A DNA stretch of 64,000 nt from Erythroxylum novogranatense (taxonomy: Eukaryota > Streptophyta > Magnoliopsida > Malpighiales > Erythroxylaceae). This document shows positions 1 to 10,114 of this stretch, in pieces. A program made the position numbers and the translations under genes. Below the pieces are notes generated by a model. It made no database searches. It saw only the letters and a program-made list of their open reading frames with translations, and was not told the origin of the DNA. Each line of letters opens with the position of its first letter. Position 1 is the first letter of the stretch. The stretch lies in NCBI GenBank assembly GCA_029891385.1, contig CM057234.1, forward strand, positions 19,392,350 to 19,456,349, read 5' to 3'.

Positions 1-474
1 AATCGCATGAGTTGGGTCTGAACGGTACTGTCGGAGCATACTAACATGAAACACGTCATGCATCTGGGACATTTCACTCGGTAACGCCAATCTGTAAGCC
101 AACGGTCCTATCCTCTCAAGGATCTCATACGGACCGATATACCGAGGGCTCAACTTGCCCTACGGCCAAACCTCGCATTACTCCAAGGAGACACCCGGAG
201 AAACACTCTATCACCCACATTGTACTCCATCTCTCGCCGATGCTGATTCACATAGCTCTTTTATGCATCTGAGCCATTGATGTGACTCGGATCAACATAC
301 CTTATCCATCAGATCCTGAATAAGCTCGGGACCCTCAATCGATCTCATACCCTCTTCATCCCAATACAATGGCGATCGACACGGTCGCCCATACAAGGCC
401 TCATACGTTGTCATCCCAATACTACTCTGATACTGGTTATTATATGCAAACTTGATCAGTGCCAAATACTGATC
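1..474 (-). pseudogene. Integrase C-terminal region of gypsy 1 (partial)
   Basis: On the minus strand this segment continues the integrase. Recognisable translated phrases such as YRSDPTH and MSQMHDVFHVSMLR, the usual end of the chromovirus integrase GPY/F module, appear near 1-90. The frame is broken between here and the upstream ORF that starts the segment at 475. Any chromodomain would lie before position 1. It has no function on its own. Confidence 0.75.
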
Positions 475-1725
475 TCATGCTCCTCTGAACTCCAATACAC
501 ACGCCTGAAGCATGTCCTCAACAGTCTTAATCGTCCTCTCGCTTTTTCCATCTGTCTGAAGATGAAATGTTGTACTGAAGTTCAACCTCGAACCCATAGC
601 AGTCTGTAGGCTCTTCCAAAACCTCGAAGTAAACCTGGGATCCCTGTTTAAGACTATCGACAACAAAACCCCATGTAATCGTACAATCTCTGCTACATAC
701 TTCTGGGCCAACTGATCGAAAGTACTGCTCTCCCTCACTGGCAAGAAGTGAGCTGATTTAGTCAAACGGTCCACTATGACCCAGATAGCATCATGCTGCC
801 TCGGTGTCCTAGGCAACCCCATCACAAAATCTATGGTAATTCGCTCCCATTTCCACTCCGGAATAGGCAACGAATGCAACTTCCCCACTGGAGCCTGATG
901 CTCTGCCTTAACCTGCTGACAAATCAGATACCTGAAAACATACTCTGCCACTTGCCTTTTCATACCAGGCCACCAGAAATGCTGTCTCAATGAATTATAC
1001 ATCTTGGTCGTACCAGGATGCATAGCATAGGCAGGTACATGTGCCTCCTCTAGAATCTCCCGTCTCAAATCATCAACATCTGGCACACACAGTCTCTGTC
1101 CCATCCATAAAGTCCCATCTCTCAACTCAAACTCCGAATCAGTACTGACCTGGACTCTCTCAATCAGTCTCACTAACATTGGGTCTTGATCCTGGACTCT
1201 CCGGATCCTATCATGCAACATTGGCCTCAGCCTCAGAGTAGCAATCAAAGCTCCATCCTGACCCAAATCCATCTGTACATTAAGAGCTCTCAACTGAATC
1301 AGACCAGGTAACCTCGAAACCTGAACCTGAGCTGCAAAACCATGCGATCTCCTACTCAGTGCATCGGTCACCACATTGGCCTTCTCTGGATGATACTCAA
1401 TCGTGCAGTCATAGTCCTTCAGTAACTCTATCCATCTCCTTTGTCTCAGATTGAGCTCTCTCTGGCTCAACAGATACCTCAAACTCTTATGATCAGTGAA
1501 GATCTGGAACGTCTCCCCATACAGATAATGTCTCCAGATCTTCAAAGCAAACACAACTGCGGCCAACTCCAAGTCATGTACCGGATAATTCACCTCGTAA
1601 AACCTCAACTGTCTCGAGGCATACGCTATAACTCTCCCATGCTGCATCAAAACACAACCCAATCCCTGGTGCGAGGCATCACTGTAAACCACAAAGCCTC
1701 CAATCCCAAATGGAATGCCTAACAC
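475..1725 (-). pseudogene. RNase H - integrase part of gypsy 1 pol
   Basis: An open frame of 416 codons. Residues about 10-125 are a Ty3-type RNase [29 protein letters not shown] and DALSRR keep the acidic residues. Residues about 235-275 are the integrase zinc-binding domain ([18 protein letters not shown]), but the first cysteine of the CxxC pair is tyrosine (FRYLIC). Residues about 290-415 are the integrase core: IDFVMGLP supplies the first Asp and SERTI the Glu, but the usual SDRD motif reads LNRD, so the second catalytic Asp is lost. The frame is shifted relative to the RT segment near 1700. The protein would be inactive for integration. Confidence 0.9.
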
Positions 1726-2478
1726 CGGGTGCAGTCGTCAATAGATGTTTCAGCTCCTCAAAGCTCTTCTGGCACTCCTTCGACCATCTGAACGACACAT
1801 TCTTCCTCAATAGCTTCGTCAAAGGGGCGGAGATCAACGAGAACCCCTCGACGAACCTCCGGTAATATCCGGCCAATCCTAGGAAACTCTGCAACTCTGG
1901 CACACTCCTCGGAATCTCCCAACTCATAACTGCTTCTATCTTATGAGGGTCCACCTGAATATCCTCACCGGACACCACGTGCCCCAGAAATACAATCTCA
2001 TCAAGCCAGAATTAACACTTAGTGAATTTGGCGAACATCTGTCTCTCAATCATGACCTGAAGACAATCCTCAGATGCTCAGCATGCTCCTGTCTACTCCT
2101 CGAATAAACCAGAATATCATCAATAAAAACAATCACAAACCGATCCAGGTAGGGCTGAAAAACTCTATTCATCAAAGCCATGAAGGCTGCCGGGGCATTA
2201 GTCAACCCAAACGGCATCACTAAGAACTCGAAATGCCCATACCTGCTCCTGAAAGCACTCTTAGGCACATCGACCTCTGCAATCCTCAACTGATAGTAAC
2301 CTGATCGCAGGTCCAACTTAGTGAACACCTGAGCTCCCTGTAACTGATCAAATAGATCATCGATCCTAGGTAGTGGATACTTATTCTTCACTGTCACTCG
2401 ATTCAACTGCCTATAATCAATACAAAGTCTCAGAGTCCCGTCCTTCTTCTTTACAAACAGTATCGGAGCTCTCCATGG
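1679..2478 (-). pseudogene. Reverse transcriptase segments of gypsy 1
   Basis: Two minus-strand frames, 2406-2050 and 1978-1679, together cover a Ty3-type RT. The first has the palm core: [42 protein letters not shown] and the catalytic FIDDILVYS. The second has the thumb/connection ([12 protein letters not shown], the [10 protein letters not shown] box). They are separated by stops or frameshifts around 1979-2049, and a further shift separates the connection from RNase H near 1700. The upstream edge (2407-2478) still encodes a recognisable RT N-terminus in a disturbed frame. Catalytic residues survive but no continuous polyprotein exists. Confidence 0.9.
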
Positions 2479-3213
2479 TTAAACACTCGGTCTAATGAAC
2501 CCCTTATCCAGAAGCTCCTGTAACTGAGCCTTAAGCTCTCTCAATTCCACCGGTGCCATCCTATACGGAGGTATCCATATAGGAGCGGTACTGGGAACGA
2601 GATCAATCGAGAACTCTGTCTCCCGCTCTGGCGGCAATCCTGGTAACTCCTCGAGAAACACATCTGGAAATTTCCTGACTACGGGAACATCCTGCAATCT
2701 CTGCTCGACTCTGGAATCCACTACGTGAGCCAGATAGGCCTCACAACCTCCCTGCATCAATCTCAGGGCACTCAAGAAGGATATCATCCTCGCTAGTACT
2801 GCCTGACTAACTCCTCGAAAAACAACCCTGGGCTGACCAGGAGACTCCAATACAACCTCCTTGGTATAACAATTCATGATAGCCCTATGTACAGTCAACC
2901 AATCCATCCCTAATATCACGTCAATCTCCCTCAGAGGCAAAATGATCAGATCAGCACTCAGAACTGCTCGGTCGATCTGAACCGGACACCCTATACAGAC
3001 CTCTCCCAATACAGTCGTACTACCTAGAAGTGTACTCACCTCTAACCCATATCAGAACCTCTACCTATCCCCATGCATCTACATGCTAAATGCGGTGCAA
3101 TGAAAGAACGAGTGGATCCAGATCCAACAATGCATATGCTTCAAAACCGTAAATCAAGCATACACGCAACAACATCCGGGAATCTGTGCCTCTGCCGAGT
3201 CATGGTATAGACC
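2479..3213 (-). pseudogene. Aspartic protease region of gypsy 1
   Basis: The frame 3039-2479 (186 codons) carries the retropepsin C-terminal half (DVILGMDWL, then HRAIMNC) and the linker to RT (FPDVFLEELPGLPPERE, IDLVPSTAPI, RELKAQLQELLDKGFIRPS). The active-site Asp-Ser-Gly lies just upstream, around 3120-3150. There a one-base deletion directly after the Asp codon changes frame, so the DSG triad is interrupted. The protease is therefore inactivated at its catalytic site. Confidence 0.82.
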
Positions 3214-4382
3214 CTACTCGTGGATCGCTGCATCGCCGCTTGGTCCCTCGACCTCGCTGCGGACCCTCCGCCGACCTCGGCCTCTCCATCCCGATCCACC
3301 TCCACGACTCTCAGACTTTGTGGTATTATCGCTCGATCTTCCGGTCATAGTAGACTGGGCTCCTAAAGTCTCTGGCGCGTTCCTCACCAGGTGGTCCATC
3401 GAGCCATACCTCAAACAGGCTCCAGACAGTCATCGACACTCTCCACTATGCCTCTTGTCAAAATGCTCGCATAAAGGAACAGATCGCCTCAAACTCGCAT
3501 CGCCACCACCACTATCAGTCTGTACAAATATGCCCCTCTGCCTATGACCAGTCTGTCTAGTCCCTCCTGTGGACTTGAAGAGCCTACTCGACGCTCATTG
3601 CATTCTCCGCCAAAGATCGCCTCGATCATCACTAGATCTCTTATGCCGGTCCTCGACCGGCCTCATTTAGACTTTCCTCGGTTCGCCGATCCTCATCGCC
3701 GCAGCCCTCAACTCAATAAAATTGCCCATATCGGACCTAGCCAATCGGGTACGGATCTCCAGATTGAGTCCGTCCTCAAAACGCCGACACTGTCCACCTC
3801 AAGAGCAACCAATGTAGAAGTATAACCCATCACTCGTTGAATCAAGACTCATAGTCGGCCACGGTCAATCGTCCTGTCTCAACTCTAAAACTCCTGCATC
3901 TTCATTTCCAGATAGACCTGGGCATGTAATTGTCCTCAAGGCCCTCGAAAGTCATCCCATGTCACGAGTATTGGGGCTGGTGGTACTGCCGGGACGATCT
4001 TCCACCAGCGATATGCAGGACCACAGAGCAAAGAGACGACATAATCAAAACTCTCCTCGTGGTCGCATCCATCCGATCGAGGACTCTCGGTCCTCTCTAG
4101 CCATCCTCGACCTCCGCAGGTCGGTCTTTGCCATGAAGTCAACCGCCCCGCCTTACGCGATCGATCATATCTCCGTTCGTCTCACAGAACTCGAGGAGGC
4201 AACTCCTCTGAAAGAGGCATCGGGGACTCCCTACTAGCTCTTACCGATTCCAGGTCAGATGGTTGCTCAACTCGATCTCCAAGAACGAATGACCTAAAAC
4301 AGACAAGAAATTTCGATCAGTTCTGCTATTCTTACAGTGATTCCAGCCTAAAATACACTATGCCCAAAAGATGCCAAACCAT
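3214..4382 (-). pseudogene. Gag remnants of gypsy 1, with a decayed zinc knuckle
   Basis: Gag survives only as short minus-strand frames. The frame 4142-3936 has a capsid-like stretch (YVVSLLCGPAYRWWKIV ... TWDDFR) with the double Trp common in plant gypsy gag. The frame around 3420-3214 contains a CCHC zinc knuckle in which only the first Cys and the His remain (CLRYGSMDHLVRNAPE): the second Cys is Tyr and the last is Ala. A Gly/Arg-rich tail follows. The stretch 3415-3935 shows no long frame but lies between these parts and is probably the gag middle with several indels. Confidence 0.72.
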
Positions 4383-4394
4383 GCTCTGATACCA
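4383..4394 (-). other. Primer-binding site (initiator tRNA-Met) of gypsy 1
   Basis: On the minus strand this reads TGGTATCAGAGC, complementary to the 3' end of plant initiator tRNA-Met. It sits 5 nt after the inferred LTR end at 4400, the usual spacing. Confidence 0.93.
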
Positions 4395-5956
4395 CCTAAT
4401 ATAGCGCCCCCTCACCGTAGGGTACACATCGGGATGCCCGAAGGTCGCTCCGACACGTATCCCACGATAAAGGTGCACTACTAGAAAATCCGACTGTTAA
4501 TCCACATGGCATCGCAATAATCAAAACCATAATATATCAGAAATCAGTAAATTTTTAAAATCCAAAATAATCTTGATACAGTCATCTAATATCAGAATAG
4601 ACAAGTCTATCAGTCCCCTAACAAAACCCAATAAGGAAACTGATATAAGCATCTATCCTAAGTCATCCGCAAAAGTCTAACCCAGCTGACCGACCTGTGT
4701 GCCATCGCTTCTCTTGCCAGCATGCTCGCACGGCAGGAAAAGACTATCTCCGGAGCTAGGGGCCTAATCTATCAGTCCTGAAAAATTAGATTGCAATTTT
4801 GGGTGAGTTTGCGAACTCAGTGAGAAACCATCATCGATGGTTCACTCAAATCATGCATTACGCATATTGCGTACAACACGGAAGTATTCAATTTATCATA
4901 TAACAATTTACAATAGCGTGTAACAATTTACAGTAAATCATGCCATCACGTAATCAGTCATTGTCACAAATCAGTTAATCATGAACTTGCAATGCATATG
5001 TGACTCTTTTCCAGTTATTCAGTGTTGTGCCCAAGCTCGGTCGATGTCGATATTCGATGGGGGACGTGTCGTGATTTCTCCTCGGGCTCGAGGCGGTCAA
5101 TCTGATGTTAGAGCTCAAAGCTCATTTCAGTAAAAATCGCGACTTGGGTCACAACGTTCATTATCTGATCATGCATTTATGCATGTAATGCGATGTTCGA
5201 TAATTGATGATATGACTATAAAAGCCCGAGATTTCAATTCCCAAGATACACAAGAGTCAATCCAATACAAGAAAAGCATGAAATTCGCTCCTATACATTT
5301 CAAGTAATCATATAGTTCACCTTTGCATGTAGTCATACGAGCATTTAAGCAATCGAATTTGAGAAACCAACTAGGTTACTCACTTGTAATTTCGAAGCCA
5401 TTGCCGAAGTCCCAAAGAATGTCCGTGGAATGACGATCCAACGACGCCTATAACAGCTTAAATAAAGTCCCATTACTAAATGCTCAATTAAACAATTCAA
5501 TGATGCATATGTCTCAATGGAATTATATACAATGCATGTTCACGATTTCCGCGCTAAAACCCAATTTTGAACTCTTATGCCCCATTCCAACTCTTGTTTC
5601 AATTGATCGACAATAATTGATCCATTCCTAAAAATTGATTCAATTTCTTCAATTCATACTCCCTATAGCAATTCCCTATCCATTGGGTCAAAACCTCTAT
5701 TGAAAATCCCAATTAAAACTCCAATTATCACACTTCAATACTTAGGTCACTATAGGAATCATAATTGACCTTAATCTCGATAAATCAATACCATTTAAAT
5801 TAAATTCTAACTTCCATAATTATCCTCAATTATAGACCTCTTTCTCTAGTTCATAATGAATCGAGAATCACCTCAATCGGAGGTCTATACCATAAGTTAT
5901 ATCCAATAAACTAAAAATCAACCCATCGAAACCGCTCTTGTGCGACTTACTTCCCT

Positions 5957-6114
5957 CGCCATGCATGGCGTCTGAAGATCGCTCGTCATGACGTGCATCC
6001 TCTTCATGCTCGCCCAGCAGGCGTAAAAACGTTAAGCATGACGTAAAACCATGCGCTTGCCATGAAAGCACTTAATTACTCGTTCATGGCGAGGTTGTGC
6101 GACGTCATGACGTC
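5957..6114. repeat. Palindrome cluster inside gypsy 1 LTR
   Basis: Three perfect palindromes in 158 bp: CGCCATGCATGGCG (5957-5970), CGTCATGACG (5984-5993) and GACGTCATGACGTC (6101-6114). Partial copies of the same words occur between them (GCATGACG near 6036, CATGGCGAG near 6085). The cluster lies about 400 bp downstream of the LTR TATA box in transcript direction, so it would fall in the transcribed leader/R-U5 part. Confidence 0.8.
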
Positions 6115-6521
6115 TTGGGTCCCGCCACCGTCTTCTCCGATCGCTTTTTCCTCTTCTCTCTCTAAAAACCAGTATTAACTCACTCTAACTACCCATTCAA
6201 ACATAATAAATGTCATAAATGCATCAAACAACCATTACTACCACATTAAAGCCATAAATACTTACCAATCGAAAATCAAACTCCACAAATCCCTCAAATC
6301 TCTGTAAACCCTAAATTCTTCAAAATCAACGATTAACCACTCTCAAAGCTTCTCAACCTTCATCAATCACAATAAACAAGTTAGCTTTGCACAATGAGGA
6401 AAAAAACACAAGGAAAAATTGAAGAACCTCACCGATGGGAGGAATCGAAGATCGCCGCGGAGAAGAGAAGAAGAGATGCTAAAGCCTTAGGGTAAAAATC
6501 TCCAAAATTTCAAACCTATCT

Positions 6522-6533
6522 ATTTATAGACAT
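6522..6533 (-). promoter_or_regulatory. Probable TATA box of gypsy 1 LTR
   Basis: Minus strand reads GTCTATAAATAG in an otherwise mixed-sequence stretch of the LTR. The same motif recurs in the LARD2 LTR (57440-57449) and, as TATAAATA, in both copia 2 LTRs. Position fits a U3 promoter; the transcription start is not determined. Confidence 0.6.
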
Positions 6534-7013
6534 AGGTCTCCAAATCAGTTCAAATTTCAGTCTCTAAATTTCAATGACTCAACATTTTTATTTCCTAACA
6601 GTATAACTCTAATTTTTCCATCGCCATTGGACAATTCTTTCAGTACCATACGGTCAATCGGTCTGTCACTCGAAAATTTCCGGTCCGAGCATTTTCTCCC
6701 AAATTTCCAGAAAATTTCCTATAAGCTACTATCAATTATCAATCACTCTTAAACTATTCTAAATCAGTCATTCGAGCCCACTGACTCCTAATTTCTCAAT
6801 TAATCACGATTCAGTCAGTTCAGTTAGTCCATGCTCACAATTAAAATACCGAAAAACCATGAATGCATGTACCTATGAATAAATGCATATGCACTAAACC
6901 TGTTCCTCTATAATTAAAGGCCAGTAACATGCTCAATCAGTGAATACAATGAAACCTATCAGTATGACCCAATATTATCATAATGCCCTTGCTAACAGTA
7001 ACGAGATGTTACA

Positions 7014-7492
7014 ACAAGAGAGTGAGAAGTGGATTAGTCCAAAGAATAAAAGAACAAAAGAGCAAAACGCTACCTTTGAATGATACAAAATGATTCTTGA
7101 TAAGAAATACAGGGCAAATAATTATACTCAATAAAACCCCACAATAAATATATAAACTTTGATGAATGTCTAGTTATAAACTGACAACAAATAATTGTTT
7201 TTTATTCAAAAATATCTACCTTAAGTTTTAATGTAATTAAATTCTTATACTTAAAAGAGTAAATTAAATTCATAAAAGAGACGAGTTTTAATTGAAACTA
7301 TCTATTTTTTATATTTTCAAACATGTGAATATTGAATTCAATTCAGTCCTCCTCGACGTACTCTTAACTCTTAAGACTATTCTCGGTCTCCTCCGATCAC
7401 CGAGTCCTTCACACTTTTTCTTGTCGACTTTGTAAGTTCTGGTTCAGAACGCAACAAGCTCACAATTACTCTCGAACTCTCCCCAACGGCCA
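7014..7492 (+). promoter_or_regulatory. MTP12 upstream region
   Basis: AT-rich DNA between the gypsy 1 LTR edge and the MTP12 start. No ORF or repeat is evident. An AT-rich stretch near 7300-7320 (TTTTTTATATTTTC) could act as a TATA element about 180 bp before the start codon; this is weak. The retroelement LTR ends only 480 bp from the coding start, so the gene's promoter is compact or partly inside the LTR. Confidence 0.4.
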
Positions 7493-10114
7493 ATGAAAGA
7501 AAAGCATCCCACCATGACAGACCACGACCACGACCACCGTCGCCACCACCACAACCGACCACACCGGCTCTCACTCCCTCCCCGGTCCGCCACTTTCAAC
7601 TCCACTTTGACTACCGCGTCCTCTAGACCCTACCCCCCCTATCCGTCAAATCCGGCCACAACTCCAACACCAACTCCGTCGAAGCACCGGCTTTCTTCAT
7701 CCCTCTCCTTTCCCTCCAGAACCCTACCGCCCTCAGCCGTCGCCTCTTCAAAATCATCACTCTCATTTCTCTTCCTACTCCTCTTCTCTCTGCGCTCGCT
7801 GTACTCTCTCCTCCCCTTTTTACGGTCATCCCCTTCGTTCTCTCTGTTTCCTTTTTCTTTCCTTGTTTCTCTCTTGTCCTTCCTTCTCTCTCTAGCCTTC
7901 TCTCTTCTCTCTTCTCCCTCCCCTAAAACCCCTTTTCACTTCAAAAACCCTAAGCAACCCATCTTCTCTATTTCTTCAATTTCCCCTTCTCAACACAGGC
8001 TTTTTCTCTGGAAATCGATCTTGCTCGCTGTTGTCTTCCTCCTCAGATTTCAAGCGCTCAGGTATTGTGGTACTGCAGCTATGATTCTTGCTGAGTTGTC
8101 TGGAAATGTCGCTGCTCGATGTTTTTCCGAGAGGAGGAAGCGGAATGTGGGCGTGAATCGAACGGGGGCTGGTATCGGTGGTAAGATTTATGGCTTTTTG
8201 GCGCTCTTAGTTGGGTTGTTCTTGTTATCGTTGAGTTGGGATCGGATTGATTGTTTTCCGCTATCGGCCTCGTTTGTCGAAAAATATGGGGTTTCTGTGT
8301 TTCCTAGGGAGCGTTGTGTAAGAATTTGGCCTATGCTGTTACCCTTTTTGTCTGGGTTCTTGGGGTGTTACGAATCTGTGTCGATGAATTGGGGAACAAT
8401 TAGGCAATTGGGCCAAAAAAGGGTTCGATTGATTTCTCTGTTTTATACTACTGTTTTGTTGTTTATTCCTGCCGCTGTGAGTTTTGCATTGTTGGAGCGA
8501 ACTGATGATGATGTGTCCATGTGGAACTGGGGTTGGCCTTTGGCTAATACCGTTGTTTTTGGAGTGCTTTTATCTGAGAATTACGGTGATGTAAAGCAAG
8601 TGAATGCTAAAGATTTCCAGAAGGAGTTTTTGGTTACCTTTGTTTGTACAATTGTTTTGGAGCTGTTTTATTTCCCTGAGCTTTCACTTTGGGGGATTTT
8701 GTTGAGTGGAGTCTTGCTGTATATTGCTGTTAGGAAGTTGGATCCTGTTTATTCAAGTTATATTGAATTGGGTTTGGAATCATCCGAGTCATTTAGTTCT
8801 TTGATAGCAAAGCCTATCTACCATATTTTAAGTGAGAGAAAGTCTCGAAAGATTGCTCTTTTTCTTATGATTAACACGGGTTATATGGTTGTGGAATTTG
8901 TGGCTGGGTTCATGAGTAACAGTCTTGGATTAATATCAGATGCTTGTCATATGTTGTTTGATTGTGCTGCTTTGGCAATTGGTCTTTATGCTTCCTACAT
9001 TTCACGATTGCCAGCCAATTCTCAGTTTAACTTTGGGCGTGGGAGGTTTGAGGTACTGTCTGGATATGTTAATGCTGTTTTCTTGGTTCTTGTTGGTGCA
9101 CTGATTGTGGTGGAGTCGTTTGAGAGGATTTTGGACCCTCAGGAGATATCAACTAGTAGTCTGTTGGCAGTTTCGGTTGGGGGACTTGTGGTGAATATTA
9201 TTGGTTTGGTCTTTTTTCATGAGGAGCATCATCATGCTCATGGTGGTTCTGGATCATGCTCTCATTCTCAATCACATGTCCACTCCCACTCTCACTGTCA
9301 ACGGCATGATCATCATCATCATTCACATAGTCATGTTGCACATCGAAAGGATCATGAAGATATCTCTTCCCATGACTGCCATAAAAATTCAACAACTGAC
9401 CACGATGACCACGATGATCACAAGCACAGTCATAATCACCTAAACTCTGCTAATCATGTTCATGATCACGATGATCACTCTAACCAGCATAAGGCCCACG
9501 AGCATTATAATCATGGTGATGCACCTAAGTATGTCAGAGGAAGCTTAATCCATATTCATGCCAATCCTCAACAGTCGGATCAAAAAAGTGATTTTTCCTC
9601 TGGAAGCAGTAGTTTACAACAATCAAAAGTGGCACCTAATGAGAAGAGAAAAGAACAGCACCACCATCATCACATTGACCACAACATGGAGGGAATCTTT
9701 TTGCATATTCTTGCAGACACTATGGGAAGTGTTGGAGTTGTTATATCGACTCTTTTAATTAAGTACAAAGGATGGCTTGTTGCTGACCCTGCTTGCTCAA
9801 TATTCATTTCTGTTTTGATTATATCTTCTGTCATTCCATTACTTAGGAATTCTGCTGAGATTTTGCTGCAGAGAGTTCCTCGGGCTCATGAGAAGGAGAT
9901 AAAAGAAGCAGTAAATAATGTTATGAAGATAGATGGAGTGCGTGGTATTCAGAACTTTCATGTTTGGAGTTTCACCAACGCGGATGTCATTGGGACTTTG
10001 CATCTTCATGTTTCAGTAGAAGCTGACAAACCTTCTTTAAAGGCACTTGTTTCACATATATTTCTAGATGTTGGAGTTAAAGATTTGACCGTTCAAGTGG
10101 AATGTGTCAAGTAG
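7493..10114 (+). CDS. MTP12: Zinc transporter of the cation diffusion facilitator family, MTP12 / ZnT5-like
   Basis: An intact intronless ORF of 873 codons. CDF proteins exchange zinc for protons; plant MTP12, like human ZnT5, has a long extra N-terminal membrane region and is known to pair with MTP5 to load zinc into the Golgi. Visible here: a His-rich start (residues 10-21), many hydrophobic segments at about 88-140, 170-190, 232-248, 280-292, 312-334 and 375-412, then the CDF core. Zinc-site motifs are HMLFD (H486, D490) and HILAD (H738, D742). Between them lies a cytosolic loop of about 150 residues (576-727) full of His and Asp. The C-terminal domain follows (RVPRAHEKEIKEAV, FHVWSFTNADVIGTLHLHV). 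Met8 (7514) has a better start context (ACCATGA) than Met1, so the true start could be either. Its neighbour SNL is convergent. Confidence 0.93.
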   Translation: MKEKHPTMTDHDHDHRRHHHNRPHRLSLPPRSATFNSTLTTASSRPYPPYPSNPATTPTPTPSKHRLSSSLSFPSRTLPPSAVASSKSSLSFLFLLLFSLRSLYSLLPFLRSSPSFSLFPFSFLVSLLSFLLSLAFSLLSSPSPKTPFHFKNPKQPIFSISSISPSQHRLFLWKSILLAVVFLLRFQALRYCGTAAMILAELSGNVAARCFSERRKRNVGVNRTGAGIGGKIYGFLALLVGLFLLSLSWDRIDCFPLSASFVEKYGVSVFPRERCVRIWPMLLPFLSGFLGCYESVSMNWGTIRQLGQKRVRLISLFYTTVLLFIPAAVSFALLERTDDDVSMWNWGWPLANTVVFGVLLSENYGDVKQVNAKDFQKEFLVTFVCTIVLELFYFPELSLWGILLSGVLLYIAVRKLDPVYSSYIELGLESSESFSSLIAKPIYHILSERKSRKIALFLMINTGYMVVEFVAGFMSNSLGLISDACHMLFDCAALAIGLYASYISRLPANSQFNFGRGRFEVLSGYVNAVFLVLVGALIVVESFERILDPQEISTSSLLAVSVGGLVVNIIGLVFFHEEHHHAHGGSGSCSHSQSHVHSHSHCQRHDHHHHSHSHVAHRKDHEDISSHDCHKNSTTDHDDHDDHKHSHNHLNSANHVHDHDDHSNQHKAHEHYNHGDAPKYVRGSLIHIHANPQQSDQKSDFSSGSSSLQQSKVAPNEKRKEQHHHHHIDHNMEGIFLHILADTMGSVGVVISTLLIKYKGWLVADPACSIFISVLIISSVIPLLRNSAEILLQRVPRAHEKEIKEAVNNVMKIDGVRGIQNFHVWSFTNADVIGTLHLHVSVEADKPSLKALVSHIFLDVGVKDLTVQVECVK

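Larger units (their letters stand above)
1..7013 (-). mobile_element. Ty3/gypsy chromovirus, minus strand, truncated by window start ('gypsy 1')
   Basis: Reading on the minus strand, an LTR starts TGTAACATCT at 7013 and runs to about 4400. It is followed by a tRNA-Met primer site (4394-4383), then gag, protease, RT, RNase H and integrase in that order, down to position 1. This order (integrase last) is diagnostic of Ty3/gypsy. The close match of its RNase H and integrase to the second gypsy copy, which has a chromodomain-like tail, suggests the Tekay/Del chromovirus branch (inference). The far LTR lies outside the window, so TSDs and LTR divergence cannot be measured. All ORFs carry frameshifts or stops, so it is a dead copy. 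Confidence 0.93.
4400..7013 (-). repeat. 5' LTR of gypsy 1 (about 2.6 kb)
   Basis: Bounded by TGTAACATCT at 7013 (minus strand) and a GCTATA end beside the primer site. Blocks near 4400-4520 and 4800-4860 are clearly related to the gypsy A LTR (25216-25330, 25650-25690) and the solo LTR (50811-50880, 51165-51215), so all three belong to one superfamily. No coding capacity was seen. A palindrome cluster (5957-6114) and a TATA box (about 6522-6533) lie inside. Confidence 0.85.

Noticed and set aside
9198..9758. Met/His/Ile-rich frames in MTP12
   Set aside because: Out-of-frame and antisense shadows of the His-rich loop.
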